DNA of 64,000 nucleotides, taken from contig NZ_JAUSZJ010000002.1 in the NCBI RefSeq assembly GCF_030817475.1, positions 3,202,001 to 3,266,000 of the forward strand, in the 5' to 3' direction. The DNA is from Streptomyces sp. V2I9. GTDB lineage: Bacteria > Actinomycetota > Actinomycetes > Streptomycetales > Streptomycetaceae. The translations under genes and the position numbers were made by a program. Of the stretch, positions 52,878 through 61,301 are shown piece by piece. A model generated the notes under the pieces. It saw only the letters and a list, made by a program, of their open reading frames with translations. It did no database searches and had not been told where the DNA came from. Position 1 is the stretch's first letter. Every line of letters starts with the position of its first letter.

Positions 52878-52907
52878 CGTGCGCGAGGGGCCGGCCCCTC
52901 GCGCACG
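52878..52907. terminator. 30-base perfect palindrome, bidirectional terminator
   Basis: CGTGCGCGAGGGGCC and its complement, 52878-52892 and 52893-52907, between the convergent pepP and RsbW-type genes. Confidence 0.85.
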
Positions 52908-52931
52908 GCACGCGCCGGGGCGTGCCGCTCA

Positions 52932-53534
52932 CTACGCCGTGAGCAGCGCGCCCTCGCGCCATTTCAGGACCTTGTCGAAGCTGACCACCGCGCCCCGGCC
53001 CGGCCGGTTGCCGAACTGGACGTGGTCCGAGAGCCGCTCGATCAGATCGAGGCCCCGGCCGCTCTCGGCCTCCGGGTCCCACGCGGGGAACGAGGACCAC
53101 GGGGACTGCTGGTCACAGCGCGCCGCGTCCTCCGCGTCCTCCGCGTCCAGCGGGCCCTGCGGATCTTCGGGACGCTCGTGGTGCGCGGGCTGTTCGTGGT
53201 GCGCGGTGGGGCGAAGCGCGCGCCGGGCGGGGAAGCCCGGCCCCGAGTCGCTGACCTCGATACGGCACTTCTCGCCGTCCAGATAGGCCGTGACCCGGTA
53301 CTGCCCGGAGTCCGCGGCAGGGCGTCCGTACCCGGATTCCCCCTGCTCCCCGAGAACCGTGCGGTAGCCACCGTGCTCGACGGCGTTCGCACAGGCCTCG
53401 CTGAGCGCGACCGACAGGTCGAAGGAGATGTCCGGATCCACCCCTGCGGTTTCCATGGTGCCGAGCAGAAAACGACGGGCGAGCGGAACACTCGCAGCTT
53501 CGCGCCGCAAATGGAGAGACCACCAGATGCTCAT
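52932..53534 (-). CDS. RsbW-like ATP-binding regulatory protein
   Basis: 200 residues. HATPase motifs: VALSEACANAVEHGGYRTVL (N box), IEVSDSGPGFPARRAL (G1) and ESGRGLDLIERLSDHVQFGN (G2). An acidic insert of about 45 residues (HHEQPAHHERPEDPQGPLDA) between G1 and G2 is unusual. MSIWWSLHLRREAASVPLAR is a common start in streptomycete copies. ATG 53534 has an AGGAGG site. A 14-base palindrome lies 25 bases upstream. Confidence 0.9.
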   Translation of the reverse strand: MSIWWSLHLRREAASVPLARRFLLGTMETAGVDPDISFDLSVALSEACANAVEHGGYRTVLGEQGESGYGRPAADSGQYRVTAYLDGEKCRIEVSDSGPGFPARRALRPTAHHEQPAHHERPEDPQGPLDAEDAEDAARCDQQSPWSSFPAWDPEAESGRGLDLIERLSDHVQFGNRPGRGAVVSFDKVLKWREGALLTA

Positions 53535-53559
53535 CTTCCAGCCTCCTGGCTGCGGCTCG

Positions 53560-53573
53560 ACGTATCGATACGT
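53560..53573. promoter_or_regulatory. Perfect palindrome upstream of the RsbW-like gene
   Basis: ACGTATCGATACGT is its own complement over 14 bases and lies 26-39 bases before the start codon on the minus strand, in an otherwise AT-richer stretch; a likely operator. Confidence 0.5.
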
Positions 53574-53825
53574 ATTGCCGCACTCGGCACTTCGTAAGCA
53601 CGGATCGGGCGGGAGAGCCCTCGTTCGGCGGATGCCGATATGCGGCCGCCCGGTGTATGCACCGACCCGTCGCAGGTCACCGGGGGCGCGTACCCGGTGA
53701 CCGGAACGCGCCCCCGGCCCGTACATCCCCCGCGAACAGGGGCAACAAGCGCGATCGGGGACGGAGGACGATCTTCCGGACCTGCCGTACGGCCGGGGCG
53801 GGCGCAGTGCGATGATGTCCCCGCC

Positions 53826-54692
53826 ATGTCCACGCCTCTCGCACACGCCGGAGCCGGTCTGCGGCTCATGAGGGCCGCGGTGTTCACCGCGGTCTGCGTC
53901 GTGCTGTCCGCCGCGGGGCACGCGTTCGCGGCCCGCACGGCGGTTCCCGCGTGGACCCTGCTCGCCGCGTTCCTCGGCGTCTTCGGGGCCGCCGCGGTCC
54001 TCGCCGGAAGGGAACGGTCCCTCCCGGCGATCGTGGGCGCGCTGGCCGGCGGGCAGATCCTCCTGCACGGCCTCTTCGCGTACGGCGGCCACAGCGGCGC
54101 CCCGGCCGCGCCCACGAGCACGGGCGGCGACAGCCCGCTCATCCGGTTCGCCTCCGGGCTCGTGTGCGGCGAAGGCCCGGCGGGGCTGAACGCGGCCGAC
54201 GCCCACCGCATCGTCTCCTCCGCGGGCATCGACCCGTCGACGCTCGCGGGGGCCCACGGCCATCTCGGGGCCGACGGCGGTGCCGAAGCGGCGCGCGCCG
54301 CCGCGTCGGCGGGAGCTGACGGCGCCTCCGGTTTCGCACAGGTGTGCGCCGCGGTCACCGCGATGCTGCCGAGCCTGCCGATGTTCCTGGCCCACGTCCT
54401 CGTCGCGCTCGCCCTCGGCTGGCTGCTGCGGCGCGGCGAGATCGCCCTCTTCGGACTGGCCCGGCTCTCCGCCCACGGCGCCCAGGCCCTGGCGGCCGGC
54501 GCCCGGCTGCGGTCCCTGCGGGCCGCGCTCGCCCTCGTGCGCGCGCTGCGGGCCGGGGACCGGGAGCAGCGCACCGCAGGACCGCGCGCGCCGCGCCCCT
54601 GCGACGACGTGCCCCTGCCTGCCCCCGGGGACCCTCTGCAGCACCTGGTGATCAGGCGCGGGCCTCCGGCCCCGTACACCCTCGCAGCCTGA
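53826..54692 (+). CDS. Multi-span membrane protein upstream of the copper operon
   Basis: 288 residues with about four hydrophobic spans: AVFTAVCVVLSAAGHAFAA, WTLLAAFLGVFGAAAVLAG, LPAIVGALAGGQILLHGLFA and LPSLPMFLAHVLVALALGWL. The loop between spans 3 and 4 is Gly/Ala/His-rich (GGHSGAPAAP, AGAHGHLGADGG). The His residues and its position just before ycnI suggest a role with copper, but this is inference; I know no function. ATG 53826 agrees with relatives. Confidence 0.8.
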   Translation: MSTPLAHAGAGLRLMRAAVFTAVCVVLSAAGHAFAARTAVPAWTLLAAFLGVFGAAAVLAGRERSLPAIVGALAGGQILLHGLFAYGGHSGAPAAPTSTGGDSPLIRFASGLVCGEGPAGLNAADAHRIVSSAGIDPSTLAGAHGHLGADGGAEAARAAASAGADGASGFAQVCAAVTAMLPSLPMFLAHVLVALALGWLLRRGEIALFGLARLSAHGAQALAAGARLRSLRAALALVRALRAGDREQRTAGPRAPRPCDDVPLPAPGDPLQHLVIRRGPPAPYTLAA

Positions 54693-54840
54693 CGCGACGC
54701 CTCCACCGGGCCCCGCGGGCCGCCCCTGCACATCCCTGTGCACGTGCTCCCGTTCGGAACCGCACCGCGAGGTGTCGTGATGCCGTCGCGCAGCCGCGCG
54801 CCGGACCACCGTGTTCCGTTCCCCTGTGGAGATTCCTGCC

Positions 54841-55587
54841 ATGAAGCTTTCCCGTATCGCCCTCGCCGCCGGCGTCGCCGCGTCCACCGTCCTGCTGGTC
54901 GCCGGCCCGGCCGCCGCCCACGTCAGCGTCCAGCCGGTGGGCGAGGCCGCCAAGGGCGGATACGCCACGCTCAACTTCAAGGTGCCCAACGAGCGCGACC
55001 AGGCCTCGACCGTGAAGCTCGAGGTGAACTTCCCGGCCGACCACCCGCTCTCCTCCGTCAGCCCGCAGGCCGTGCCCGGCTGGAAGATCACGATCGACAA
55101 GAGCAAGCTCGACAAGCCGCTGGAAGTCCACGGCAAGAAGATCACCGAGGCCGTCTCCAAGGTGACCTGGACCGCGGACGACAGCGAGATCGCCCCCGGC
55201 TACTTCCAGCAGTTCCCGGTCTCCGTCGGCGCGCTGCCCGAGGACGCCGACCAGCTCGTCTTCAAGGCGATCCAGACCTACGACAACAAGGAAGTCGTCC
55301 GCTGGATCGAGGAGCCCAAGGCCGGCGGCGAGGAGCCCGACAGCCCCGCCCCGGTCCTGAAGCTGACCGCCGCCGCCGAGGACCACCACGGCGCCGCGGC
55401 CGACGACACCGAGGAGACCGACGACCACAAGGCCGCCGGCTCCGACGCGTCGGCCAAGGAGAGCAGCACCGCCGCGTCCTCCTCCTCCAGCGACACCACC
55501 GCCCGCACCCTGGGCATCATCGGCATCGTCATCGGCATCGCGGGCGTCGCGTTCGGCGTCCTCGCGGGACGTCGCCGCTCGGCCTGA
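54841..55587 (+). CDS. YcnI-family (DUF1775) copper-associated protein
   Basis: 248 residues: signal peptide ending GPAAAHVSV, the conserved His directly after the cleavage site (AHVSVQP) that binds Cu(II) through the mature N-terminus, a DUF1775 beta-sandwich (GYATLNFKVPNERDQASTVK, VPGWKITIDKSKLDKP, SKVTWTADDSEIAPGYFQQF) and a C-terminal membrane span (TLGIIGIVIGIAGVAFGVLA) followed by Arg residues. It delivers or holds extracytoplasmic copper. First gene of the copper operon; sco follows after 44 bases. ATG 54841 has a GGAG site. Confidence 0.92.
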   Translation: MKLSRIALAAGVAASTVLLVAGPAAAHVSVQPVGEAAKGGYATLNFKVPNERDQASTVKLEVNFPADHPLSSVSPQAVPGWKITIDKSKLDKPLEVHGKKITEAVSKVTWTADDSEIAPGYFQQFPVSVGALPEDADQLVFKAIQTYDNKEVVRWIEEPKAGGEEPDSPAPVLKLTAAAEDHHGAAADDTEETDDHKAAGSDASAKESSTAASSSSSDTTARTLGIIGIVIGIAGVAFGVLAGRRRSA

Positions 55588-55631
55588 CCGGCCGGTTCCC
55601 TCACCCGCACCACGTTCAGGACATCTCTTCC

Positions 55632-56291
55632 ATGCGCACCAGAAAAGCAGTGACGGCCGTGGCGTTCGCCGCCGCGGCCGCCCTGGCCCTCTCCTCCTGC
55701 GGCACCGGTGACGACACGGCGGACTCCTCGTCCGTCGCCGACGTCAGCGCCGCGCCGAAGGACAAGGCCGCGACCGTTCTCGACCAGCCGTTCACCAAGC
55801 CGAACCTCGTCCTCACCGACACCCACGGCAAGGAGTACGACCTCCGCGAGGCGACCAAGGGCAAGCCGACGCTCATCTACTTCGGCTACACCAACTGCCC
55901 CGACGTCTGCCCGCTGACCATGAGCAACATCTCCCTCGCCAAGCGGGAGCTGCCCAAGGCCGACCAGGACAAGCTCCAGGTCGTCTTCGTCACCACCGAT
56001 CCCGAGCGCGACACCCCTGCCTCGCTCGGCAAGTGGCTGTCCGCCCAGGACCCCTCCTTCACCGGTCTCACCGGCGACTTCCCGACCATCCAGGCCGGGG
56101 CGCGGCAGATCGGCATCGGCATCGACGCGCCGAAGAAGGAGAAGGACGGCACCGTCGTCTCGATGCACGGCGCCCAGGTCATCGCCTTCTCCCCGAAGAC
56201 CGACGAGGGGTACGTGCTCTACGGCGAGGACACCAGCGCCGAGGAGTACACGAAGGACCTCCCCAAGCTGATCAAGGGGGAGGCGCCGTGA
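55632..56291 (+). CDS. sco: Sco-family copper chaperone lipoprotein
   Basis: 219 residues: lipobox LALSSC at about residue 24, then the SCO1/SenC thioredoxin-like fold with the CPDVC copper motif (YFGYTNCPDVCPLTMSNI) and the third ligand His in VVSMHGAQVI. Sco proteins metallate the CuA centre of cytochrome oxidase; in Streptomyces lividans the homologue also serves the copper oxidase GlxA and thereby development. Its TGA overlaps the GTG of the next gene (GTGA), so they are coupled. Confidence 0.94.
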   Translation: MRTRKAVTAVAFAAAAALALSSCGTGDDTADSSSVADVSAAPKDKAATVLDQPFTKPNLVLTDTHGKEYDLREATKGKPTLIYFGYTNCPDVCPLTMSNISLAKRELPKADQDKLQVVFVTTDPERDTPASLGKWLSAQDPSFTGLTGDFPTIQAGARQIGIGIDAPKKEKDGTVVSMHGAQVIAFSPKTDEGYVLYGEDTSAEEYTKDLPKLIKGEAP

Positions 56292-56734
56292 ACCTTCGCC
56301 CGGTCCTCGCCGCCGTCCTCGCCCTCGCCACGGGGCTGACCCTGGCCGGGTGCTCGTCGGCGGGCGAGCCGGATCTGGAGATCGTCGGCGCGTATCTGCC
56401 GCAGCCCGTCAGCGACATGGCCGCCGGGTTCCTCGTCGTCCAGAACAAGGGCGATGCCGGGGACCGGCTCACCTCGGTGACCAGTCCGCTCTCCGACGAC
56501 GTCACGATCCACGAGACGAAGAACCGGAAGATGCGGAAGGTCTCCTCGTTCGAGGTGCCCGCCAAGGGCGAGCTGGACCTCGAACGCGGTGGCAACCACA
56601 TCATGTTCATGAAGCTCAAGCAGAAGCCCAAGCAGGGCGAGAAGGTCTCCGTCGAGCTGCACTTCGAGAAGGCCGGCCGCATCACGGTCGACCTGCCGGT
56701 GAAGGAAACCACCCACAACCCGAAGAAGCAGTGA
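56288..56734 (+). CDS. ecuC: PCu(A)C-type extracellular copper chaperone
   Basis: 148 residues: lipobox LTLAGC, then the PCu(A)C domain with copper ligands His in VTIHETKNRKMRKV, Met shortly after, and the closing HIM in GGNHIMFMKLK. It passes Cu(I) to Sco. The symbol follows the S. lividans nomenclature for this cluster. GTG 56288 overlaps the sco stop by four bases; the next gene begins 12 bases after its stop. Confidence 0.92.
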   Translation: MNLRPVLAAVLALATGLTLAGCSSAGEPDLEIVGAYLPQPVSDMAAGFLVVQNKGDAGDRLTSVTSPLSDDVTIHETKNRKMRKVSSFEVPAKGELDLERGGNHIMFMKLKQKPKQGEKVSVELHFEKAGRITVDLPVKETTHNPKKQ

Positions 56735-56746
56735 GGGACTGAGCCG

Positions 56747-58669
56747 ATGTCTGCCACCGCCCCGTACCCCGGACCGCCCCCGGTACGACGGCCCGCCGCC
56801 GTCACCGCGTTCCTCGCCGCGCTGGCCGGCCTGGTCCTCGGGCTGCTGCTGGCCGGCGCGGGCCCGGCGTCCGCGCACGCCGCCCTCACCGGGAGCGACC
56901 CGCAGGACGGGGCGGTGGTCGGCACCGCGCCCAAGGAGGTCACCCTCAGCTTCTCGGAGGCGATCGCCGTGGGCGACGACTCCATCCGGGTCCTCGACCC
57001 CAGCGGCAGGCGCGCCGACACCGAGGCGGCGCCGAAGGACCTGTCCGAGGGCTCCACCGTCCGCTACGGCGTCTCCCTGCACTCCGGCCTGCCGGATGGC
57101 ACCTACACGGTGGCCTGGCAGGCGATCTCCGCCGACAGCCACCCGATCTCCGGCGCGTTCACGTTCTCCATCGGCGCCCCGTCCGACACCACCGTCGCCC
57201 TGCCCTCGCAGGAGGCGGGCGGCGGGCCGGTCGGCGTCGTCTACGGCATCGCGCGCTACGCGGCGTACGGCGGATTCGTCCTGCTCGCCGGCGGCAGCGC
57301 GTTCGTCCTGGTCTGCTGGCGGGGCGGTGCGTCCGCCCTGCCGATGCAGCGGCTCGTGGTCCGCAGCTGGCTCACGCTGACCGCGGCGACGCTGGCCATG
57401 CTGCTGCTGCGCGCCCCGTACACCGGCAGCGGGAAGTTCGCCGACGCCTTCGACCTCACCGCCCTCCAGGCCGTCCTGGAGACCAAGCCCGGTGCGGCCC
57501 TCGTCTCCCGGCTGCTGCTGCTCGGGGCCGCCGCGCTGTTCATCGCCGTGCTGTTCGGCACGTACGCGCGGCGTGAGGACGAGCGGGAGAAGAAGGACCT
57601 CACCTTCGGTCTCGCCGTCGGCGGCGGAGTGGTCGCGGCGGGCATCGCCGCCACCTGGGCGATGTCCGAGCACGCCTCGACCGGCATCCAGGCGGGCATC
57701 GCCATGCCGGTGGACGTCCTGCACCTGCTGGCCGTCGCCGCCTGGCTCGGCGGGCTGGTCTCGCTCCTGGTGTCGCTGTACCGGACTCCGGACATCGGGA
57801 GCGCCGCGGTCCGGCGCTTCTCGGCGGTCGCGTTCGGCAGTGTCGTGGTGCTGGCGGCGACCGGGATCTACCAGTCCTGGCGGCAGGTCGGTTCCTGGTC
57901 GGCGCTGACCGGGACGCGGTACGGGCAGCTGCTGATCATCAAGGTGGCGCTGATCGTGCTGATGCTCGTGGCCGCCCGGTTCTCCCGGCGCTGGACGGGG
58001 CTGCTGACGGATACGGCGGGGGCCGCCTCCGCGCCCAGCGAAACGGAGGCCGAGGACGAGGAGCGGGCGGGTGCGGTGGACGAGCCGGACATCGACCCCG
58101 AGCGGGCCGCGCAGCTGGCCCGTCAGCAAGCCGTCCTGACCGCGACGAAGAAGAAGCGGATACGGGACGCCGACCCTGAGCGCTCCGGGCTGCGCCGCTC
58201 GGTCCTGGCCGAGGCCGCCGTCGCCGTCGTCCTGCTGGCCGTCACCACCGTGCTGACGTCCACCGAACCGGGCCGTACGGAGGAGGAGGCCGCCGGCTCC
58301 CCCGCCGCCTCGGCTCCGGCCGCGGGCGGCCCGGTCAACCTGAGCCTGCCGTTCGACACCGGCGTCCGGAACGGCAAGGGCACCGTCCGCATCGATCTCG
58401 AGCCCGGCCGCACCGGCTCCAACGATCTGCACGTGTGGATCGACGGCAGCGGCGGCAAGCCGATGGACGTTCCCGAGCTGAAGCTGGCCCTCACCCTGGA
58501 GTCCAAGGACATCGGCCCGCTGCCGGTCGTCCCGGACCGGCTGGCGGAGGGGCACTGGTCGGCGAGCGGGGTGCAGATCCCGATGGCCGGGGACTGGAGG
58601 ATCGACGTGACGGTACGGACCTCGGACATCGACCAGGTCACTGTCGACAAGAACGTGAAGATCGGCTGA
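56747..58669 (+). CDS. CopC-CopD fusion copper transport protein (YcnJ-like)
   Basis: 640 residues: signal sequence, mature start at HAALTGSDPQDGAVV (CopC with its N-terminal His copper ligand), DGTYTVAWQAISADSHPISG (second His), then about eight membrane spans of CopD (YAAYGGFVLLAGGSAFVLVC, VDVLHLLAVAAWLGGLVSLL) and a C-terminal extracytoplasmic YtkA-like domain (VNLSLPFDTGVRNGKGTVRI). It probably imports copper. The C-terminal third is an addition not present in short CopD proteins. Confidence 0.92.
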   Translation: MSATAPYPGPPPVRRPAAVTAFLAALAGLVLGLLLAGAGPASAHAALTGSDPQDGAVVGTAPKEVTLSFSEAIAVGDDSIRVLDPSGRRADTEAAPKDLSEGSTVRYGVSLHSGLPDGTYTVAWQAISADSHPISGAFTFSIGAPSDTTVALPSQEAGGGPVGVVYGIARYAAYGGFVLLAGGSAFVLVCWRGGASALPMQRLVVRSWLTLTAATLAMLLLRAPYTGSGKFADAFDLTALQAVLETKPGAALVSRLLLLGAAALFIAVLFGTYARREDEREKKDLTFGLAVGGGVVAAGIAATWAMSEHASTGIQAGIAMPVDVLHLLAVAAWLGGLVSLLVSLYRTPDIGSAAVRRFSAVAFGSVVVLAATGIYQSWRQVGSWSALTGTRYGQLLIIKVALIVLMLVAARFSRRWTGLLTDTAGAASAPSETEAEDEERAGAVDEPDIDPERAAQLARQQAVLTATKKKRIRDADPERSGLRRSVLAEAAVAVVLLAVTTVLTSTEPGRTEEEAAGSPAASAPAAGGPVNLSLPFDTGVRNGKGTVRIDLEPGRTGSNDLHVWIDGSGGKPMDVPELKLALTLESKDIGPLPVVPDRLAEGHWSASGVQIPMAGDWRIDVTVRTSDIDQVTVDKNVKIG

Positions 58670-58750
58670 GCGCGATGGGGCACCGCCGGGACGAGGATCG
58701 GCCAAGCACGATGCGCATGACCAAGACGAAGATCGGCTGAGCACGATGGG
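58658..58750 (+). repeat. Three imperfect ~36-base tandem repeats at the copCD-dtpA junction
   Basis: The unit containing AAGATCGGCTGAGC(A/G)CGATGGG begins at 58658 and 58729; a weaker copy, AGGATCGGCCAAGCACGATG, begins at 58694. The first copy contains the copCD stop and the last contains the dtpA start, so the duplication lengthened the gene junction to 76 bases. Confidence 0.75.
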
Positions 58751-60122
58751 CAAGACCAGGAAGCGGGCGACGGACCGGCCCGCCACGACCCTCATCACGG
58801 AGAACGCGGCGAACGCCGGGGGCGCTGAAGGCGACACCGGCTCCCCGGACGCCGCCCGCACGGACGGTGGCGGCACCGGCGTGTCCCGGCGACGGCTGCT
58901 GGGGACGGCAGGCGCGGCCGGCGCCACGGGGCTGGTCCTGGGGACCGGAGCCGGGGCCGCCGGGTACGCCGCCACCCGTCCCGAGGAGCCGGCCGCGCTG
59001 ACGACGGTCGGGGCGACCGAGGCGATGTTTCACGGGAAACATCAACCGGGGATCACCACTCCGCTTCAGGCGCGGGGCCACCTCGTCGCCTTCGATCTCG
59101 TGGCGGGCACGGGGCGCAGGGAGGCGGCGGCGTTGCTGCGGCGCTGGTCCGCGCTGGCGAAGGAGCTCATGGCGGGACGCGCCGCCGCGGGTGCGGCGGA
59201 CGGCCCCGGCCACGACACCGGGATCGCTCTGGACGCGGGCCCCTCGTCCCTGACCGTCACCTTCGGCTTCGGCCGTACGTTCTTCGCGCGCACCGGGCTG
59301 ACCGACCGCCTGCCCGCCGCGCTCGACCCGCTGCCGGTGTTCTCCGCCGACATCCTCGACGCCAGGCGTTCGGGCGGCGACCTGTGGGTGCAGATCGGCG
59401 CGAACGACGCCCTCGTCGCCTTCCACGCCCTGCGGGCGATCCAGAAGGAGGCCGCGGGAACCGCGCGGGTGCGGTGGCAGATGAACGGCTTCAACCGCAC
59501 CCCCGGCGCCACCGCCCGGCCGATGACCGCCCGCAACCTGATGGGCCAGATCGACGGCACCGGCAACCCGAAGCCCTCCGACGAGGACTTCGACCGGCGC
59601 GTCTTCGTCCCCGCCTCGCCCGGAAGGCCGCAGGAGTGGATGGAAGGCGGTTCGTACGCCGTCGTCCGCCGGATCAGGATGCTGCTGGACGACTGGGAGA
59701 AGCTTCCGGTGGAGCGCCAGGAGCGGGTCATCGGGCGGCGCAAGGCGGACGGAGCGCCCCTGAGCGGGGGGACCGAGACCACCGGGATGGACCTCGACAA
59801 GGCGGGCCCGGACGGCAGGCTGGTGATCCCCGACAACGCGCACGCCCGGATCTCCTCGCCCGAGAAGAACGGTGGGGCCGCCATGCTGCGCCGCCCGTTC
59901 TCGTACCACGACGGCATCGCGGAGGACGGCACTCCGGACGCCGGACTCCTCTTCATCTGCTGGCAGGCGGACCCGTTCCGGGGCTTCGTGCCGGTGCAGC
60001 GCAAGCTCGACCGGGGCGACGCGCTCTCACCGTTCCTCCGGCACGAGGCGAGCGCGGTGTTCGCGGTGCCCGGCGGGGCGGCGGAGGGGGAGTACGTGGG
60101 GCAGCGGCTTCTGGAGTCGTAG
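58746..60122 (+). CDS. dtpA: Dye-decolourising-type haem peroxidase, Tat-exported
   Basis: 458 residues: Tat signal with SRRRLLGTAG and a hydrophobic stretch (AGATGLVLGTGAGAAGYAAT), then a DyP fold. The distal Asp motif GQIDGTGNP, the Arg in YAVVRRIRM and the late proximal region (SYHDGIAEDGTPDAGLLFICWQ) are present. It oxidises phenolic or copper-linked substrates outside the membrane. In S. lividans DtpA works with Sco and ECuC in GlxA maturation. A parS-like sequence lies inside the gene at 59026-59041. ATG 58746 lies within the last of three tandem repeats. Confidence 0.93.
   Translation: MGKTRKRATDRPATTLITENAANAGGAEGDTGSPDAARTDGGGTGVSRRRLLGTAGAAGATGLVLGTGAGAAGYAATRPEEPAALTTVGATEAMFHGKHQPGITTPLQARGHLVAFDLVAGTGRREAAALLRRWSALAKELMAGRAAAGAADGPGHDTGIALDAGPSSLTVTFGFGRTFFARTGLTDRLPAALDPLPVFSADILDARRSGGDLWVQIGANDALVAFHALRAIQKEAAGTARVRWQMNGFNRTPGATARPMTARNLMGQIDGTGNPKPSDEDFDRRVFVPASPGRPQEWMEGGSYAVVRRIRMLLDDWEKLPVERQERVIGRRKADGAPLSGGTETTGMDLDKAGPDGRLVIPDNAHARISSPEKNGGAAMLRRPFSYHDGIAEDGTPDAGLLFICWQADPFRGFVPVQRKLDRGDALSPFLRHEASAVFAVPGGAAEGEYVGQRLLES
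59026..59041. promoter_or_regulatory. parS-like sequence inside dtpA
   Basis: TGTTTCACGGGAAACA differs from the parS consensus at one central base (T to G). It encodes MFHGKH in DtpA. Streptomyces do carry some parS sites in genes and some with single mismatches; binding is unproven. Confidence 0.6.
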
Positions 60123-60365
60123 GGGGCGGCTGATGCGGCGCGCGGACCCGTAGCGGGTCGCCTGACGGCGGGCGGGCACAGGGCGGGACAGCTTGTGCCG
60201 GGGGGCGCGTGCAAGACGGGGGCGTACCCGCGCGCAAGTCCGGGGCGTGCAGCGGAGGCGCGTACGCCCCTGGGCGGGAGGCGCTCCCTTGCCCCCGGCG
60301 CGCACGATCGTGACCGCATTCCGAGACAGCGCGGCGGGCCTCGCGGGGCACATTAGGCTGAACGC

Positions 60366-61301
60366 ATGTCAGCCACGCGCTACGCCTATCTCGGCCCCGA
60401 AGGCACCTTCACCGAAGTCGCTCTCCGTACGCTCCCGGAGGCCGCCACCCGCGAACTCGTCCCGATGGTGTCCGTGCCGGCCGCCCTGGACGCCGTACGC
60501 GGCGGCGAGGCGGCGGCGGCGCTCGTGCCGATCGAGAACTCCGTCGAGGGCGGCATCACCGCGACGCTGGACGAGCTGGCCGGCGGGGAACCGCTGATGA
60601 TCTACCGCGAGGTGTTGCTCTCCATCACCTTCGCGCTGCTGGTGCGGCCCGGCACCAAGCTGTCGGACATCAAGACGGTCACCGCCCACCCGGCCGCCCA
60701 GCCGCAGGTGCGCAACTGGCTGGCGACCCACCTGCCGGGAGTCGTGTGGGAGTCGGCCGCGTCCAACGCGGACGGTGCCCGGCTGGTCCAGGAAGGGCGG
60801 TACGACGCCGCGTTCGCCGGGGAGTTCGCCGCCGCCACCTACGGCCTGGAGCCGCTGGTGACGGAGATCCACGACGCGGAGAACGCCCAGACCCGCTTCG
60901 TCCTGGTGGGCCGCCCGGCCCGGCCCTCCTCGCCGACCGGCGCGGACAAGACCTCCGTGGTGATCTGCATGGAGGACGACCACCCCGGCGCCCTGTTGGA
61001 ACTGCTCCAGGAATTCGCGGTACGGGGCGTCAACCTGATGCTGATCCAGTCCCGCCCGACCGGCGAGGGCATCGGCAACTACTGCTTCGCCGTGGACGCG
61101 GAGGGTCACATCGCGGACCGGAGGGTCGGGGAGGCCCTGATGGGGCTGAAACGGATCAGCCCGAACGTGCGGTTCCTCGGTTCGTACCCGCGGGCGGACA
61201 TCTCCCCGTCCGAGGTGCGGCCGCTGCGGGCGGGCACCTCGGACGCGGCGTTCACGGAAGCCTCCGACTGGCTGGCGCGCTGCCAGGACGGCCGGATCTG
61301 A
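60366..61301 (+). CDS. pheA: Prephenate dehydratase
   Basis: 311 residues. Converts prephenate to phenylpyruvate in phenylalanine synthesis. Catalytic domain: YLGPEGTFTEVALRTLPEAA, AALVPIENSVEGGITATLDE, YDAAFAGEFAAATYGLEPLV and NAQTRFVLVGR with the TRF motif. The C-terminal ACT domain (DHPGALLELLQEFAVRGVNL, MLIQSRPTGEGIGNYCFAVD) gives Phe feedback through its ESRP-like QSRP. TAGGCT ends six bases before ATG 60366, suggesting a leaderless message. The gap to dtpA (243 bases) holds nothing else. Confidence 0.96.
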   Translation: MSATRYAYLGPEGTFTEVALRTLPEAATRELVPMVSVPAALDAVRGGEAAAALVPIENSVEGGITATLDELAGGEPLMIYREVLLSITFALLVRPGTKLSDIKTVTAHPAAQPQVRNWLATHLPGVVWESAASNADGARLVQEGRYDAAFAGEFAAATYGLEPLVTEIHDAENAQTRFVLVGRPARPSSPTGADKTSVVICMEDDHPGALLELLQEFAVRGVNLMLIQSRPTGEGIGNYCFAVDAEGHIADRRVGEALMGLKRISPNVRFLGSYPRADISPSEVRPLRAGTSDAAFTEASDWLARCQDGRI

